Assembly: GCA_002841355.1 (NCBI GenBank) | Contig: PHFB01000011.1 | Coordinates: 1 to 64,000 of the forward strand | Length of the DNA stretch: 64,000 nt | From: Actinobacteria bacterium HGW-Actinobacteria-1 | GTDB lineage: Bacteria; Actinomycetota; Coriobacteriia; Anaerosomatales; Anaerosomataceae | Direction of reading: 5' to 3' | In this document: piece after piece, positions 49,045 to 58,621 of the stretch | Layout: each line of letters begins with the position of its first letter | How positions within the stretch are numbered: the first letter of the stretch is position 1 | Made by a program: the position numbers and the translations under genes | Notes under the pieces: model-generated | What the model saw: only the letters and a program-made list of their open reading frames with translations | Databases searched by the model: none | What the model was told of the DNA's origin: nothing

Positions 49045-50109
49045 CTAGAACAGACCGTCCTGCGCAGGCTCGTCGGCAGGCGCGCGGAGGCCGAGGTGCG
49101 CGTACGCCCTTGCGGTAGCCTGACGGCCCTTCGGGGTCCGCATGATGAAACCCAACTGCAGCAAGTACGGCTCGTAGACGTCCTCGAGCGTGTCGGTCTC
49201 CTCGCTCACGGCCGCGGCAAGCGTGTTGAGTCCGACCGCTCGCCCACCGAACTTCGTCGTCAGCGTCTCCAGGATCGCCAGGTCCATACGGTCGAGCCCG
49301 ACGTGGTCCACCTCGAAGAACGCCAGCGCTTCTGCGGCGATATCCTCCGTGATCTGGCCATCGTGGCGCACCTGCGCGTAGTCACGCACGCGCTTGAGCA
49401 ACCGGTTCGCAAGTCGAGGGGTACCCCGCGAGCGGCGCGAGATCTCGTTCGCTCCGTCATCGGTCACCGGCACACCCAGAATCGCTGCCGACCGTCTCAC
49501 GATCTCCGAGAGCTCGGCAGGTGTGTAGTAGTCGAGGCGAAACGCCATCCCGAATCTGTCGCGGAGCGGTCCGGTGAGCAGGCCGGTTCGCGTCGTGGCG
49601 CCGATGAGCGTGAAGCGGGGCAGGTCGAGGCGCAGCGACCGCGCCGCCGGACCCTTCCCGATGATGATATCGAGCGCAAAGTCCTCCATCGCCGGATAGA
49701 GGACCTCCTCTACAGCCCGATTGAGCCGGTGGATCTCGTCGATGAAGAGCACATCGCGCTCTTCGAGGTTCGTAAGGATCGCGGCCAGATCGCCCGCGCG
49801 CTCGATAGCCGGCCCGCTCGTCGTCTTGAGCTGCACGCCAAGCTCGGCTGCGACAACGCCCGCGAGCGTCGTCTTGCCGAGTCCCGGAGGTCCCGAGAGC
49901 AGGATGTGATCCAGCGCCTCGTCGCGAGCCCTGGCGGCGTCGATGAGCACGCCGAGGTTCTCCTTCACCCGTGCCTGGCCCAGATACTCCTGCAGCCGCT
50001 TCGGGCGAAGGTTCCGGTCGATCTCAAGGTCGTCCTCGGTGTGCTCGGCCGAGACGAGACGCTCGCTCTCGGGCGGCGTCCACGAGTCGTCTTCCCAAAC
50101 GGTGCTCAC
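49045..50109 (-). CDS. ruvB: Holliday junction branch migration helicase RuvB
   Basis: 354 residues. [22 protein letters not shown], Walker [16 protein letters not shown], Walker [20 protein letters not shown], sensor [20 protein letters not shown], and C-terminal winged helix [21 protein letters not shown]. Ring motor acting with RuvA. Overlaps ruvA by 4 bases. Confidence 0.97.
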   Translation of the reverse strand: MSTVWEDDSWTPPESERLVSAEHTEDDLEIDRNLRPKRLQEYLGQARVKENLGVLIDAARARDEALDHILLSGPPGLGKTTLAGVVAAELGVQLKTTSGPAIERAGDLAAILTNLEERDVLFIDEIHRLNRAVEEVLYPAMEDFALDIIIGKGPAARSLRLDLPRFTLIGATTRTGLLTGPLRDRFGMAFRLDYYTPAELSEIVRRSAAILGVPVTDDGANEISRRSRGTPRLANRLLKRVRDYAQVRHDGQITEDIAAEALAFFEVDHVGLDRMDLAILETLTTKFGGRAVGLNTLAAAVSEETDTLEDVYEPYLLQLGFIMRTPKGRQATARAYAHLGLRAPADEPAQDGLF

Positions 50110-50696
50110 GAGACACCTCCTCCGAGCCGGCGGAGCGCGTGCTTGAGCAGCGCCTGGCTGTCATCGGGAGCACCATCGTACTTGTCGAGCGCGGTCGCGA
50201 CCTCCGCCGCTGAGAATCCCATGCTGAGGAGTGCATCGCGGGCCTCGGCGTGCATGCTCGCCGCCGCGCCCGTCGCCGCGCCCGCAAGATCCGGCACGCC
50301 GAGCTTGTCCTTCAGCTCGATGATGATGCGCTGCGCCGTCTTCTTGCCAACGCCTGAGATCGAACTCAGGAGCGTCACGTCCTCGCGTGCGACTGCCTCG
50401 ATGAGTGCGGAGGGCCGGAACGACGACAGCGCGGACAGCGCGACTCGGGGTCCGACACCGCTCACGGTGATGAGTTTCTCGAAGAGCGCCTTCTCATCCG
50501 CGTTCTCGAAGCCGTAGAGCGAGAGTTCGTCCTCGCGCACCTGCAGATGCGTGCGCACCGTGACCGAATCGCCCTCGGCGGGCAGCGCGGCAAGCGAACC
50601 GGTCGACATCGCGATGTGGAAGCCGACTCCGCCTACGTCGAGCACGACGTGTCCGGCGCCCTTCTCGGCGATTCGGCCGGTGAGGAAGGCGATCAC
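50106..50696 (-). CDS. ruvA: Holliday junction DNA-binding protein RuvA
   Basis: 196 residues. Domain I OB-fold ([26 protein letters not shown]), HhH motifs [20 protein letters not shown] and [20 protein letters not shown], and C-terminal domain III. Overlaps ruvC (50693) by 4 bases, order ruvC-ruvA-ruvB. Confidence 0.96.
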   Translation of the reverse strand: MIAFLTGRIAEKGAGHVVLDVGGVGFHIAMSTGSLAALPAEGDSVTVRTHLQVREDELSLYGFENADEKALFEKLITVSGVGPRVALSALSSFRPSALIEAVAREDVTLLSSISGVGKKTAQRIIIELKDKLGVPDLAGAATGAAASMHAEARDALLSMGFSAAEVATALDKYDGAPDDSQALLKHALRRLGGGVS

Positions 50697-51184
50697 AGCG
50701 CTGTCCCGGTGAGAGCAGCACGCGCACGGCTGTTGGCATGGCAGATCGCAGCGGCGAGAGCATCGGCTGCATGGTCTGGTTTGGGTTCGTCCTTCAGGCC
50801 GAGCACCACGCGCACCATGTACTGCACCTGGTGCTTGTCCGCATCGCCGGCGCCGACGACGGCCAGCTTGATCTCACCGGGGCCGTATTCGCCGAGCGGC
50901 ATGCCGTGCGCCGCCAGGATAGCGACGCCTCTCGCCTGTCCGGTGGCGAACGCCGACTTGGCGTTGTTGGAGAAGTAGACGCTCTCGATCGCCGCTTCGT
51001 CCGGGCGGTACTTCGCTGCGACGGCGCACAACGACTCGTGAATTCGGGTAAGCCGAGCCGGGAGCGGCATCGTGCCCTCTGTTGTGACACACCCGTACGC
51101 CACGCACCTGAAGCGCGAACCGGACGTCTCGATGACGCCCCATCCCGTGTTCGCGAGACCGGGGTCGATGCCGAGGATGATCAA
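50693..51184 (-). CDS. ruvC: Crossover junction endodeoxyribonuclease RuvC
   Basis: 163 residues from a TTG at 51184, which has AGGGAG six bases upstream and gives the family N-terminus (IILGIDPGLANTGWGVIE). The ATG at 51220 would lie inside the SOS box and add non-family residues. Catalytic acids: Asp in GIDPGL, Glu in DEAAIESVYFS, and Asp/His in DHAADALAAAICH. Resolves Holliday junctions. Confidence 0.93.
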   Translation of the reverse strand: MIILGIDPGLANTGWGVIETSGSRFRCVAYGCVTTEGTMPLPARLTRIHESLCAVAAKYRPDEAAIESVYFSNNAKSAFATGQARGVAILAAHGMPLGEYGPGEIKLAVVGAGDADKHQVQYMVRVVLGLKDEPKPDHAADALAAAICHANSRARAALTGTAL

Positions 51185-51213
51185 CGCGCGCTCCCTCTCC
51201 CCACGTGGCGAAT

Positions 51214-51227
51214 CGAACATATGTTCA
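51214..51227. promoter_or_regulatory. LexA (SOS) box upstream of ruvCAB
   Basis: CGAACATATGTTCA contains the perfect palindrome GAACATATGTTC (51215-51226), matching the Gram-positive LexA consensus CGAAC-N4-GTTCG except the last base. It lies 30 bases before the ruvC TTG, right for a repressor site. Confidence 0.75.
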
Positions 51228-51259
51228 GGATAGCACCACGTACTGACAGCGTGAAGGAA

Positions 51260-52012
51260 CTACTCGTCGAGCGCGGCCGCGATCTCCTCGGTCAGCTCCA
51301 TGTTGTGGTAGACCTCCTGCACGTCGTCGTTGTCCTCGAGGACATCGACGAGACGCATGACTTTCTTGGCGGTCTCCAACGTCACTGCGACGGGAGTAAG
51401 CGGGCGCATCGTCAGCTCGGCGCCCTTGACGACCACGCCGGCCGCGACGAGCGCGTCTTTGACCTTCATGACCTCGGACGGCGCTGTCACGACGATGAAC
51501 TCATCCTCGGTATCCTCGATATCCTCGCCGCCGGCGTCGGCCACCAGCATGAGCATGTCTTCTTCGTCAGGCGCACCGGCCTTGTCGACCAGGATCTCGC
51601 CGGTTCGGGCGAACTGGAAGGCGACCGCGCCGGTCGCGGCGAGGTTGCCACCCGCACGTGTGAATGCCGAGCGGACATCCGCTGCCGTGCGGTTGCGGTT
51701 GTCAGTCAGAGCTTCCACGTAGATCGCCACGCCGCTGGAGCCGTAGCCCTCGTAGACGATCTCTTCGTACTGCTCGCCTTCGCCGGCACCGGCCGCCTTC
51801 TTGATGGCGGCGTCGATCTTGTCCTTGGGAAGGCTGTACGAACGGGCCTTCTCGATCGCGGCTGTGAGCGACGCGTTGTTCGCCGGATCGGGCCCGCCGG
51901 TCTTCGCGGCAACGTAGACGATGCGCGAGAGCTTGGAGAACAGCGCGCTGCGCTTCTTGTCCTGTGCGGCCTTACGGTGCTTCGTGGTCGCCCACTTTGA
52001 ATGTCCGGACAT
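51260..52012 (-). CDS. yebC: YebC/PmpR family regulator
   Basis: 250 residues from ATG 52012 (MSGHSKWATTKHRKAAQDKKR), the invariant start. Three-domain fold with NNASLTAAIEKARSYSLPKD, YEGYGSSGVAIYVEALTDNRNRT and ACT-like C-terminus. YebC relatives regulate transcription or relieve ribosome stalling. Upstream of ruvC, as in many bacteria. Confidence 0.95.
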   Translation of the reverse strand: MSGHSKWATTKHRKAAQDKKRSALFSKLSRIVYVAAKTGGPDPANNASLTAAIEKARSYSLPKDKIDAAIKKAAGAGEGEQYEEIVYEGYGSSGVAIYVEALTDNRNRTAADVRSAFTRAGGNLAATGAVAFQFARTGEILVDKAGAPDEEDMLMLVADAGGEDIEDTEDEFIVVTAPSEVMKVKDALVAAGVVVKGAELTMRPLTPVAVTLETAKKVMRLVDVLEDNDDVQEVYHNMELTEEIAAALDE

Positions 52013-52029
52013 GATGCTTCCTTTCGCGC

Positions 52030-52608
52030 TTATGCTCCGATGACGGAGTCGAGGAAGTACCGGTGCACCCGCGGGTCGCCGGTCAGCTCGGGATGAAACG
52101 TCGTCGCCATGAGATCGCCTTGCCGGGCCGCCACGATGTGACCGTCGTGACGCGCCAGAACCTCGGTGCCATCGCCAACGGACTCGATCCATGGCGCCCG
52201 GATGAACACACCCCGGAACGGCCCGTCGTCCACGCCTCGCACGTCCAGGTCCGCTTCGAACGAATCGACCTGACGCCCGTAGGCGTTGCGACGGATGGCG
52301 ATATCCATGAGGCCCAGGGCTTCCTGGTCGGGAAGCGCGTCGAGCACCTCCTTGGCCATGAGGATCGCTCCGGCGCACGTGCCCCACACGGCCATACCCG
52401 CGCCGTGCTGCTGGCGTATTGCGTCATAGAAGCCGTATGTCCGCATCAACTTGCCGATAGCCGTGGACTCGCCCCCGGGAATGATGAGTCCGGAAACGTC
52501 TCCGAGCTGCTCAGGGAGCCTGACGGCCACAGCCGAGGCACCAAGCGCCTCGAGTGTCACGATGTGCTCTCTGAACGCCCCCTGAAGGGCGAGTACTCCG
52601 ACCTTCAC
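52030..52608 (-). CDS. pdxT: Pyridoxal 5'-phosphate synthase glutaminase subunit PdxT
   Basis: 192 residues from a GTG at 52608 ([15 protein letters not shown]), 1 base after the pdxS stop. Glutaminase triad: Cys in [12 protein letters not shown], and His/Glu in [20 protein letters not shown] oxyanion loop present. Supplies ammonia to PdxS. Confidence 0.96.
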   Translation of the reverse strand: MKVGVLALQGAFREHIVTLEALGASAVAVRLPEQLGDVSGLIIPGGESTAIGKLMRTYGFYDAIRQQHGAGMAVWGTCAGAILMAKEVLDALPDQEALGLMDIAIRRNAYGRQVDSFEADLDVRGVDDGPFRGVFIRAPWIESVGDGTEVLARHDGHIVAARQGDLMATTFHPELTGDPRVHRYFLDSVIGA

Positions 52609-52609
52609 C

Positions 52610-53509
52610 CTACCAGCCCCGCTCCTGCATGCGCTCGGCGTCAGGAATGTCGGAGATGTTGATGCCGACCATGGCCTCGCCGAGGTTGCGCGAGACGCGT
52701 GCGATGATCTCGGCGTCCTCGAAATGCGTGGTGGCCTCCACGATGGCCTTCGCACGCTTGGACGGGTCGCCGCTCTTGAAGATGCCCGAGCCGACGAACA
52801 CGCCGTCGCAGCCAAGCTGCATCATGAGTGCCGCGTCGGCCGGCGTTGCGATACCACCAGCCGAGAAGTTCACGACGGGGAGCTTGCCGTTCTCGGCGAC
52901 CCACTTCACGAGGTCGTACGGAGCCTGAAGGTCTTTGGCCGCCGTGAAAAGCTGCTCGGGACGAAGGCCCTTGAGCCATGCGATCTCGTCGTGCACGGTG
53001 CGAATGTGACGCACGGCCTCGACGACGTTGCCGGTTCCGGGCTCGCCTTTGGTGCGGACCATGGCTGCACCTTCGGTGATGCGGCGCAGCGCCTCACCCA
53101 GGTTGCGGCAGCCGCAGACGAAGGGAACCGCGAAGTCCCACTTGTTGACGTGATGCTCTTCATCGACTGGCGTCAGCACTTCGGATTCGTCGATGTAGTC
53201 GACGCCGAGCGACTGCAGTACCTGCGCCTCGACGAAATGCCCGATACGGCACTTGGCCATGACCGGGATGGACACGGACTTGACGACTTCGTCGACGATC
53301 GTGGGATCGGCCATGCGCGCAACGCCACCCGCCGCGCGGATGTCCGCGGGGACGCGCTCAAGCGCCATAACGGCGACCGCGCCTGCATCCTCGGCGATCT
53401 TGGCCTGCTCGGCATTGACGACGTCCATGATGACGCCGCCCTTGAGCATCTCGGCGAGTCCTGTCTTGACCCTCAGGGTGCCCGTGGTCGTGCTGCCGCT
53501 CTCTGTCAC
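52610..53509 (-). CDS. pdxS: Pyridoxal 5'-phosphate synthase subunit PdxS
   Basis: 299 residues. [56 protein letters not shown], and [20 protein letters not shown] with the catalytic lysines. Makes PLP from ribose 5-phosphate, glyceraldehyde 3-phosphate and ammonia. Paired with pdxT, the usual DXP-independent route. Confidence 0.97.
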   Translation of the reverse strand: MTESGSTTTGTLRVKTGLAEMLKGGVIMDVVNAEQAKIAEDAGAVAVMALERVPADIRAAGGVARMADPTIVDEVVKSVSIPVMAKCRIGHFVEAQVLQSLGVDYIDESEVLTPVDEEHHVNKWDFAVPFVCGCRNLGEALRRITEGAAMVRTKGEPGTGNVVEAVRHIRTVHDEIAWLKGLRPEQLFTAAKDLQAPYDLVKWVAENGKLPVVNFSAGGIATPADAALMMQLGCDGVFVGSGIFKSGDPSKRAKAIVEATTHFEDAEIIARVSRNLGEAMVGINISDIPDAERMQERGW

Positions 53510-53587
53510 GATGGTCGTCGCTCCTTGAATCGGGGGTTCGGTCGCGCTGACGCGACCGGCTGGCGGTGTGACCTACAGATTCTACCC

Positions 53588-53622
53588 GCACGGCAGCATG
53601 CGAACAACCAGAACTGCCGTGC
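53588..53622 (-). terminator. Hairpin after the DUF3048 gene
   Basis: GCACGGCAG (53588-53596) and CTGCCGTGC (53614-53622) form a 9-bp stem with a 17-base loop, 6 bases past the DUF3048 stop. No T-run follows, so strength is uncertain. Confidence 0.4.
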
Positions 53623-53628
53623 TGCGGA

Positions 53629-54687
53629 CTACTTCATGGCGATGTTCACGCTCGGCTGCACGACCTGGAACCAGGTGTTCCCGGGGCTCAGCTTGATGAG
53701 CGTGCCGTCTTGGGCGCGGAACGACGGCGGTTTCGTGCCGTCCGTCTCCCACGTGCCGTCGAAACGCTGCCCGTTGCGGAATACCGCGCACTGGCCCGAT
53801 CCCTTGAGGATGATCTCGTAGGTGACCGACCCGACCTTGTCACGGCTGGCGGTCTTGTGCTGCGCCCAGAGCACCACGACGTTGCGTGCGGAGACCTGCT
53901 TGTTCGTGGCCGCGTCCATGAACTTCTTGCCGTTGTTCACCCGCAGGTACGTGTTGCTGGCGGCGTCATACGTCCAGTCCACCTTGTTGGCGGTGGAGAA
54001 CGGTATGGAAATGCCGGCGACGGGAGACGCGGTCGCTTCGACAGCGGTGCGGTCGAACGCAAAGCCCGTCAGATTCTGCGTCTGGTCCATCTTGCGCTTG
54101 ACCGACTCCTCACGCAGCTTGGAGAGCGTCAGGTAGAGGTTGTGCGGGCGTGGCCTGCTCGATGAGCGTGAGAACGGATACGAGATCCCCGCGTCCTCGC
54201 TGAGATTGTCGATACCGCTCTGGTTCACGCGACTGTTCACGCTGCTGCTCGCACCGGAGAAGACGAAGAGCGCGTTGTACTCGGGCACGATGTAGAGATC
54301 GGAGAGCCGGGCGCTGCGCACCGGCCCGATGATGTCCGGGCTCTGCGACTGGAAGATGCAGTTGAACCGCGTGATGCCGCCTTCGGTGACGCTCTCGTAG
54401 ACGACGTCTGCCATCTGAAGGTTCGTCTGCGGACGCGCTTCCGGCGAGTTCTCGATCTTCACCGAGACGACCCGGAGGTGCGTCGCCTCCTCGCTCGGTG
54501 CATCAAGCCCGGTGAGCGGCCAACGCGGCGGCTCGGCAGGCTTGGGGACGACGCGCTCCTTGTCGGCCTTCGGCCAGAACGACACCAGCGACTTCTCGCC
54601 GCTCTTGCAGCCGCCCAAGACGACCGTCGAGCCGAGCGCAGCGACCACGAGCATGGCGAGTAGAATCCGACCGAGCCGATGATGCAT
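53629..54687 (-). CDS. DUF3048 (YerB-type) lipoprotein
   Basis: 352 residues from ATG 54687, with AAGGAGG upstream. Lipobox VVLGGC, then the DUF3048 N-domain (PLTGLDAP, VVSVKIENSPEARPQTNLQMADVVYES in parts, GPVRSARLSD) and C-domain (GSVTYEIILKGSGQCAVFRNGQ ... DGTWE). YerB relatives in Bacillus are surface lipoproteins of unknown activity. Confidence 0.85.
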   Translation of the reverse strand: MHHRLGRILLAMLVVAALGSTVVLGGCKSGEKSLVSFWPKADKERVVPKPAEPPRWPLTGLDAPSEEATHLRVVSVKIENSPEARPQTNLQMADVVYESVTEGGITRFNCIFQSQSPDIIGPVRSARLSDLYIVPEYNALFVFSGASSSVNSRVNQSGIDNLSEDAGISYPFSRSSSRPRPHNLYLTLSKLREESVKRKMDQTQNLTGFAFDRTAVEATASPVAGISIPFSTANKVDWTYDAASNTYLRVNNGKKFMDAATNKQVSARNVVVLWAQHKTASRDKVGSVTYEIILKGSGQCAVFRNGQRFDGTWETDGTKPPSFRAQDGTLIKLSPGNTWFQVVQPSVNIAMK

Positions 54688-54833
54688 GAGGAACCTCCTT
54701 GGTCCCGACCAGTCTACGGACAGCGCACGGGCAGGGTCAATCGACGCACGGAACTCGACATGCGACCGATACCAGCGCACGGATGACCCGAAAGTCGCTA
54801 CAATCGTATCGAACCCGAACGAAAGGTCGGCCA

Positions 54834-55037
54834 GTGCCCTGCTACCTGCTCCATATTCTCGAGCAGCCCGACGAGGAGCCGTACGCCGACCCGAACGTCA
54901 AAGACGTGGTGGGCAGATTGCCGCAGTTCTACTGCACGTACTGCGACCCCATCAAGCGTCTGCCTGCCTCGGCGGGGTTCAAGTGCCTGCAGCGCGACGC
55001 TCCGTGCTGGAAGCCCACTGACAAGATCTGCGACTAG
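54834..55037 (+). CDS. 67-residue Cys-rich protein of unknown function
   Basis: From a GTG at 54834 (AAAGG eight bases upstream): starts VPCYLLHILEQPDEEPYADP and carries six Cys, including YCTYC, KCLQ, PCW and KIC. Soluble. The CxxC and downstream Cys could bind zinc or Fe-S. Conserved-looking Pro/Tyr content. It is convergent with lgt (4-base gap). A TACAAT at 54799-54804 may be its -10. Confidence 0.55.
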   Translation: MPCYLLHILEQPDEEPYADPNVKDVVGRLPQFYCTYCDPIKRLPASAGFKCLQRDAPCWKPTDKICD

Positions 55038-55041
55038 CGCA

Positions 55042-55872
55042 CTACTCCCCGACCTCGTCCGGCGTGGACGCAGCGCGTGATGCGCGCTCGGCCTTCACGG
55101 CTCGCACGACCACCCATACGCCGACGAGCAGCATCGGGAGACTTAGCAGCTGACCCATGGTGAATGGGCCGGCGATGAACCCGAGTTGCAGATCCGGCTC
55201 ACGCACGAACTCCACGAGTATCCTGAACGCCGCGTAGCCCGCCAGGAGCGTGCCGAAGATCATGCCGTCCGCGCGCTTGCGTCGCGCAAGCCAGAGCAGG
55301 ACAACGAAGAGCACCAGACCCTCGAGGAACGCCTCATACAGCTGTGACGGGTGCCTCGGCAGTGGACCGCCGGTAGGAAAGACCATCCCCCACGGCACCG
55401 TGGTGACACGCCCCCACAGCTCGCCGTTCACGAAGTTCGTGATGCGGCCGAGCAGGAACCCGATCGGCGCACCCACCGCGCCGAGGTCGACGAGCTGCAG
55501 ATACGGAACGCCGATACGCCTCGATACGAACCACCCCGCGAGCAGGATGCCCGCGAGTCCGCCGTGGAACGACATTCCGCCATCCCACGTCGCGAAGACC
55601 CTCAGAGGATGGGTGATGTACTCGGAGCCGCCGTAGAACAGCACGTAGCCCAGGCGCCCCCCGACGATCACGCCGATGATCGCGGCAAGCACGATGTCGA
55701 TCTGGTGGTCATCCGAGATACCGATTTCCCACACGCGGTTGAGCCGACGCAGGATGAGCGCCGCACCGATGAACCCGGCCACGTACGCCAAGCCGTACCA
55801 CCGCACGACCAGCGGGCCGAGGTGGAACGCGATCGGGTTGATCGAAGGGTACGTCAAGACAGCAAGCGCCAC
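55042..55872 (-). CDS. lgt: Prolipoprotein diacylglyceryl transferase
   Basis: 276 residues, seven membrane helices. Family motifs HLGPLVVRWYGLAY, GGRLGYVLFYG, MSFHGGLAGILLA (catalytic His) and GRITNFVNGELWGRVT. Adds diacylglycerol to lipobox Cys, consistent with the two lipoproteins in this window. The C-terminus is basic. Confidence 0.96.
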   Translation of the reverse strand: MALAVLTYPSINPIAFHLGPLVVRWYGLAYVAGFIGAALILRRLNRVWEIGISDDHQIDIVLAAIIGVIVGGRLGYVLFYGGSEYITHPLRVFATWDGGMSFHGGLAGILLAGWFVSRRIGVPYLQLVDLGAVGAPIGFLLGRITNFVNGELWGRVTTVPWGMVFPTGGPLPRHPSQLYEAFLEGLVLFVVLLWLARRKRADGMIFGTLLAGYAAFRILVEFVREPDLQLGFIAGPFTMGQLLSLPMLLVGVWVVVRAVKAERASRAASTPDEVGE

Positions 55873-55873
55873 G

Positions 55874-56767
55874 TCACATCGCCTCGAGTCGGCGCACGCG
55901 CTCTTCGATCGGCGGATGCGTGTTGAACAGGGAGTTCATCCCCGCGCGATAATCCTTGAGCGGGTTGTAGATGTAGAGCGATGCCGTGGCCTTGTTGGCC
56001 ACACGAAGCTTGTTGTTGTCGCCGGCGATCTTCTTGAGCGCGCTCGCAAGACCCGCCGGATACCGCGTCAGCAAAGCGCCGTTGGCGTCCGCGAGGAACT
56101 CCCGCTTGCGAGAGATCGCCATCTGTATGAGCACGGCGAACATCGGGGCCAGAAGCGCTAGCACGAGCCCGATCAGCATGAAGATGAGCTGCAGCTGAGC
56201 ACCACCCTCGCCATCGCCTCGCCGGCGTCCGCCACCCCACCAGAACGAATGCAGCATCCAGTCCGAGAGCAACACGACGGTGCCCGCCAGTACCGCAGCA
56301 AGCGTCTGCACGAGCGTGTCGTAGTTCTTCACGTGCGACAGCTCGTGCGCGATCACACCCTCAAGCTCCAGCCGGTCCATCTTCGCGACAAGACCGGTGG
56401 TGACGGCGATAGCGGCGTTCTCGGGATTCCTTCCGGTCGCAAACGCGTTCGGAGCGGGATCGTCGATCACGTACGCCTTCGGCACCGGAAGACCGGCCGC
56501 GATAGCCAAGCCCTCGATGGTGTTCACGATGTACGGCTCGCGGTCGCGATCGACCGGTCGCGCGTGGCTCATCGACAGCACGATCTTGTCGGAGTACCAG
56601 TAGGAACCCCACGCCATACCGAATGAGACGACCAGTGCTACGACCAGGCCCCAGTAGCTCCAATGCATGGCCTGGCCGAACACATAGCCGATGAGGGCGA
56701 CGAGTAGGACGAAAACGCCCATGAGCGCCGCGCTGCGGAACTTGTTGGTTGCGATCTGGTCGTACAC
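55874..56767 (-). CDS. htpX: Protease HtpX homologue (M48)
   Basis: 297 residues. Two N-terminal helices, then IAAGLPVPKAYVIDDPAPNAFATGRNP, zinc motif VIAHELSHVKNYD (His-Glu-x-x-His), two more helices and the third ligand Glu in REFLADANGALLTRYP. ATP-independent membrane protease for misfolded membrane proteins. Encoded 18 bases after lemA, a common lemA-htpX pair. Confidence 0.95.
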   Translation of the reverse strand: MYDQIATNKFRSAALMGVFVLLVALIGYVFGQAMHWSYWGLVVALVVSFGMAWGSYWYSDKIVLSMSHARPVDRDREPYIVNTIEGLAIAAGLPVPKAYVIDDPAPNAFATGRNPENAAIAVTTGLVAKMDRLELEGVIAHELSHVKNYDTLVQTLAAVLAGTVVLLSDWMLHSFWWGGGRRRGDGEGGAQLQLIFMLIGLVLALLAPMFAVLIQMAISRKREFLADANGALLTRYPAGLASALKKIAGDNNKLRVANKATASLYIYNPLKDYRAGMNSLFNTHPPIEERVRRLEAM

Positions 56768-56785
56768 GATGTGTCGTCGCGGCGC

Positions 56786-57343
56786 CTAGAACTGCACCTT
56801 GACGGGCTCCTTTGCGGCTTGTTCGATCTCGAAGTACTCGCGCAGCGTGAATCCGAACATGCCTGCGAGAACATTCGACGGGAAGGTCTGCGTCGAGGTG
56901 TTGTAGGACATGACCGAGTCGTTGTAGAACTGGCGCGCGTACGCGATCTTGGATTCGGTTCCGGACAGCTCCTCCTGCAGCATGAGGAAGTTCTGGTTGG
57001 CCTTGAGATCCGGGTAGTTCTCGGCAAGGGCAAACAGGCTCTTGAGCGTGCCGGAGAGCAGATTCTCCGCCTCTCCCTGCGCTGCAACGCCCTGCGCGCT
57101 CATAGCCGAGTTGCGCGCCTGGATGACCTTCTCCAGCGTCTCCTTCTCGTGAGCCGCGTATCCCTTGACCGTCTCAACGAGGTTCGGGATGAGGTCATAC
57201 CTGCGGCGCAGTTGAACGTCGATCTGCGACCAGGCGTTGTCGACGCGGTTCCTGAGCGTAACGAGCCGGTTGTAGATGCCGATCACCGCGAAGACGGCGA
57301 CCAGGAGCACCAACCCCGCGACACCGAGACATGGCAAGAGCAT
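56786..57343 (-). CDS. lemA: LemA family protein
   Basis: 185 residues. One N-terminal helix ([18 protein letters not shown]) then the long helical hairpin: [36 protein letters not shown] in pieces, ending [25 protein letters not shown]. Usually pairs with HtpX. AGGAGG precedes the ATG. Confidence 0.93.
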   Translation of the reverse strand: MLLPCLGVAGLVLLVAVFAVIGIYNRLVTLRNRVDNAWSQIDVQLRRRYDLIPNLVETVKGYAAHEKETLEKVIQARNSAMSAQGVAAQGEAENLLSGTLKSLFALAENYPDLKANQNFLMLQEELSGTESKIAYARQFYNDSVMSYNTSTQTFPSNVLAGMFGFTLREYFEIEQAAKEPVKVQF

Positions 57344-57360
57344 GTGGGCCTCCTTCTCTT

Positions 57361-57383
57361 TCCGGGATCATCAGGATCCCGGA
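57361..57383. promoter_or_regulatory. Inverted repeat in the lemA-rhomboid intergenic region
   Basis: TCCGGGATC and GATCCCGGA are perfect 9-bp arms with a 5-base spacer, 17 bases upstream of the lemA ATG. It lies in the 140-base divergent region and could be an operator or 5' UTR hairpin. Confidence 0.4.
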
Positions 57384-57483
57384 CGATTCCCATCCTAGAG
57401 AGTCTACCCCTCACGCGGCAGTGGGGGTACCCGTGCGCTACACTTCCGTGAGTACATCTGCGATCCGCCCCGGAGGCCTGCAC

Positions 57484-58182
57484 GTGATTCCGATCAAGGA
57501 CGACAACCCGACGCGGCACTTCCCGATCGTCACCGTGCTCCTGATTCTCGCGAATATCGCGGTGTTTCTGTATGAGACCTCACTCGGCGATGCTGCATTC
57601 TCTCGGTTCATCACCGAGTGGAGCGTCGTCCCTTCTCGGCTGCTTGCGGCCCCGTTCTCACCGCGCGAACTGGCCACCGTGTTCACGTCGATGTTCATGC
57701 ACGCCGGATGGCTGCACGTCGGCGGCAACATGCTGTACCTGTGGATATTCGGCAACAACGTTGAAGACCGGTTCGGCAGGCTCGGGTTCATCGGGTTCTA
57801 CCTGGTCTCGGGGATCGTCGCGACGGCCGCGCAGATCGCTCTGGGTGGCGCGCTCGACATCCCATCCCTGGGTGCGAGCGGTGCGATCGCCGGCGTACTC
57901 GCCGCGTATGCCGTGCTCTTCCCTGGCGCCGCGGTGATCACGATCATCCCGATATTCTTCTTCATCGAAGTAGCGAGGATCCCGGCGATCTTCGTGATCG
58001 GCTTCTGGTTCATCCTGCAGCTCGGCAATGGAATCGCCTCGCTGGCGCCAGCAGTGGCACAGGCGGGTGGTGTCGCATGGTTCGCGCATCTGGGAGGATT
58101 CGCGGCCGGGCTGGTGATGGCGCTCGCGCTGAGGGTGTTTGAGGGCACCCGGAAGCGATTCAGCGACGCGGGCTGGCGTTAG
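57484..58182 (+). CDS. Rhomboid family intramembrane serine protease
   Basis: 232 residues from GTG 57484 (GGAGG seven bases upstream). MFMHAGWLHVGGNMLYLWIFGNN, GASGAIAGVLAAY with the catalytic Ser, and WFAHLGGFAAGLV with the catalytic His. Six helices plus. Cuts within membrane helices; substrate unknown. Its TAG overlaps the convergent gene stop. Confidence 0.92.
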   Translation: MIPIKDDNPTRHFPIVTVLLILANIAVFLYETSLGDAAFSRFITEWSVVPSRLLAAPFSPRELATVFTSMFMHAGWLHVGGNMLYLWIFGNNVEDRFGRLGFIGFYLVSGIVATAAQIALGGALDIPSLGASGAIAGVLAAYAVLFPGAAVITIIPIFFFIEVARIPAIFVIGFWFILQLGNGIASLAPAVAQAGGVAWFAHLGGFAAGLVMALALRVFEGTRKRFSDAGWR

Positions 58183-58547
58183 GAGTCGATCTCGGCGAGG
58201 AGGTCTTCGACGCACTCGACGTGCGAGAGCTGCCTGCGGAAGTACTCACAGTACGACTCCTCGACACGCTCCCTTTCCACGCGTTCCTCACCCGCGCGCG
58301 GGTCAAGTCCCCACTGGGAGTCCACCAGCTCCTGAGATTCGTACTCGTCGTTCTCGGCAAAGTGCGCGAGTTCCATAGCGGCCATAAGCATGTTCGGAAC
58401 CCTGAGCGAGGCCCGGAGGATCTGCCCGCACTGCGGACACAGGAAAGAGACTTCCACGGTCTCGGGATCGCGGAACGCGACCGCTGTGATGTCTTCGAGG
58501 CTGAGATCAACCTGCCCGTCGTTGGGGCATATGAGCGAGAACTCCAT
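58179..58547 (-). CDS. CpXC-type zinc-ribbon protein
   Basis: 122 residues. LICPNDGQVDLSLED and VEVSFLCPQCGQILRASL give a CxxD/CPxCG pattern, a CpXC-like domain, then a helical acidic half ending HVECVEDLLAEIDS. One zinc-ligand pair is weak (CPND), so metal binding is uncertain. Function unknown. Confidence 0.65.
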   Translation of the reverse strand: MEFSLICPNDGQVDLSLEDITAVAFRDPETVEVSFLCPQCGQILRASLRVPNMLMAAMELAHFAENDEYESQELVDSQWGLDPRAGEERVERERVEESYCEYFRRQLSHVECVEDLLAEIDS

Positions 58548-58621
58548 CGCAGATCCACCTCCTCGCTACATCCGCTACGTTCATTGTACCGCGTCTATCG
58601 CGGCGTGAACCCTATGCTACG

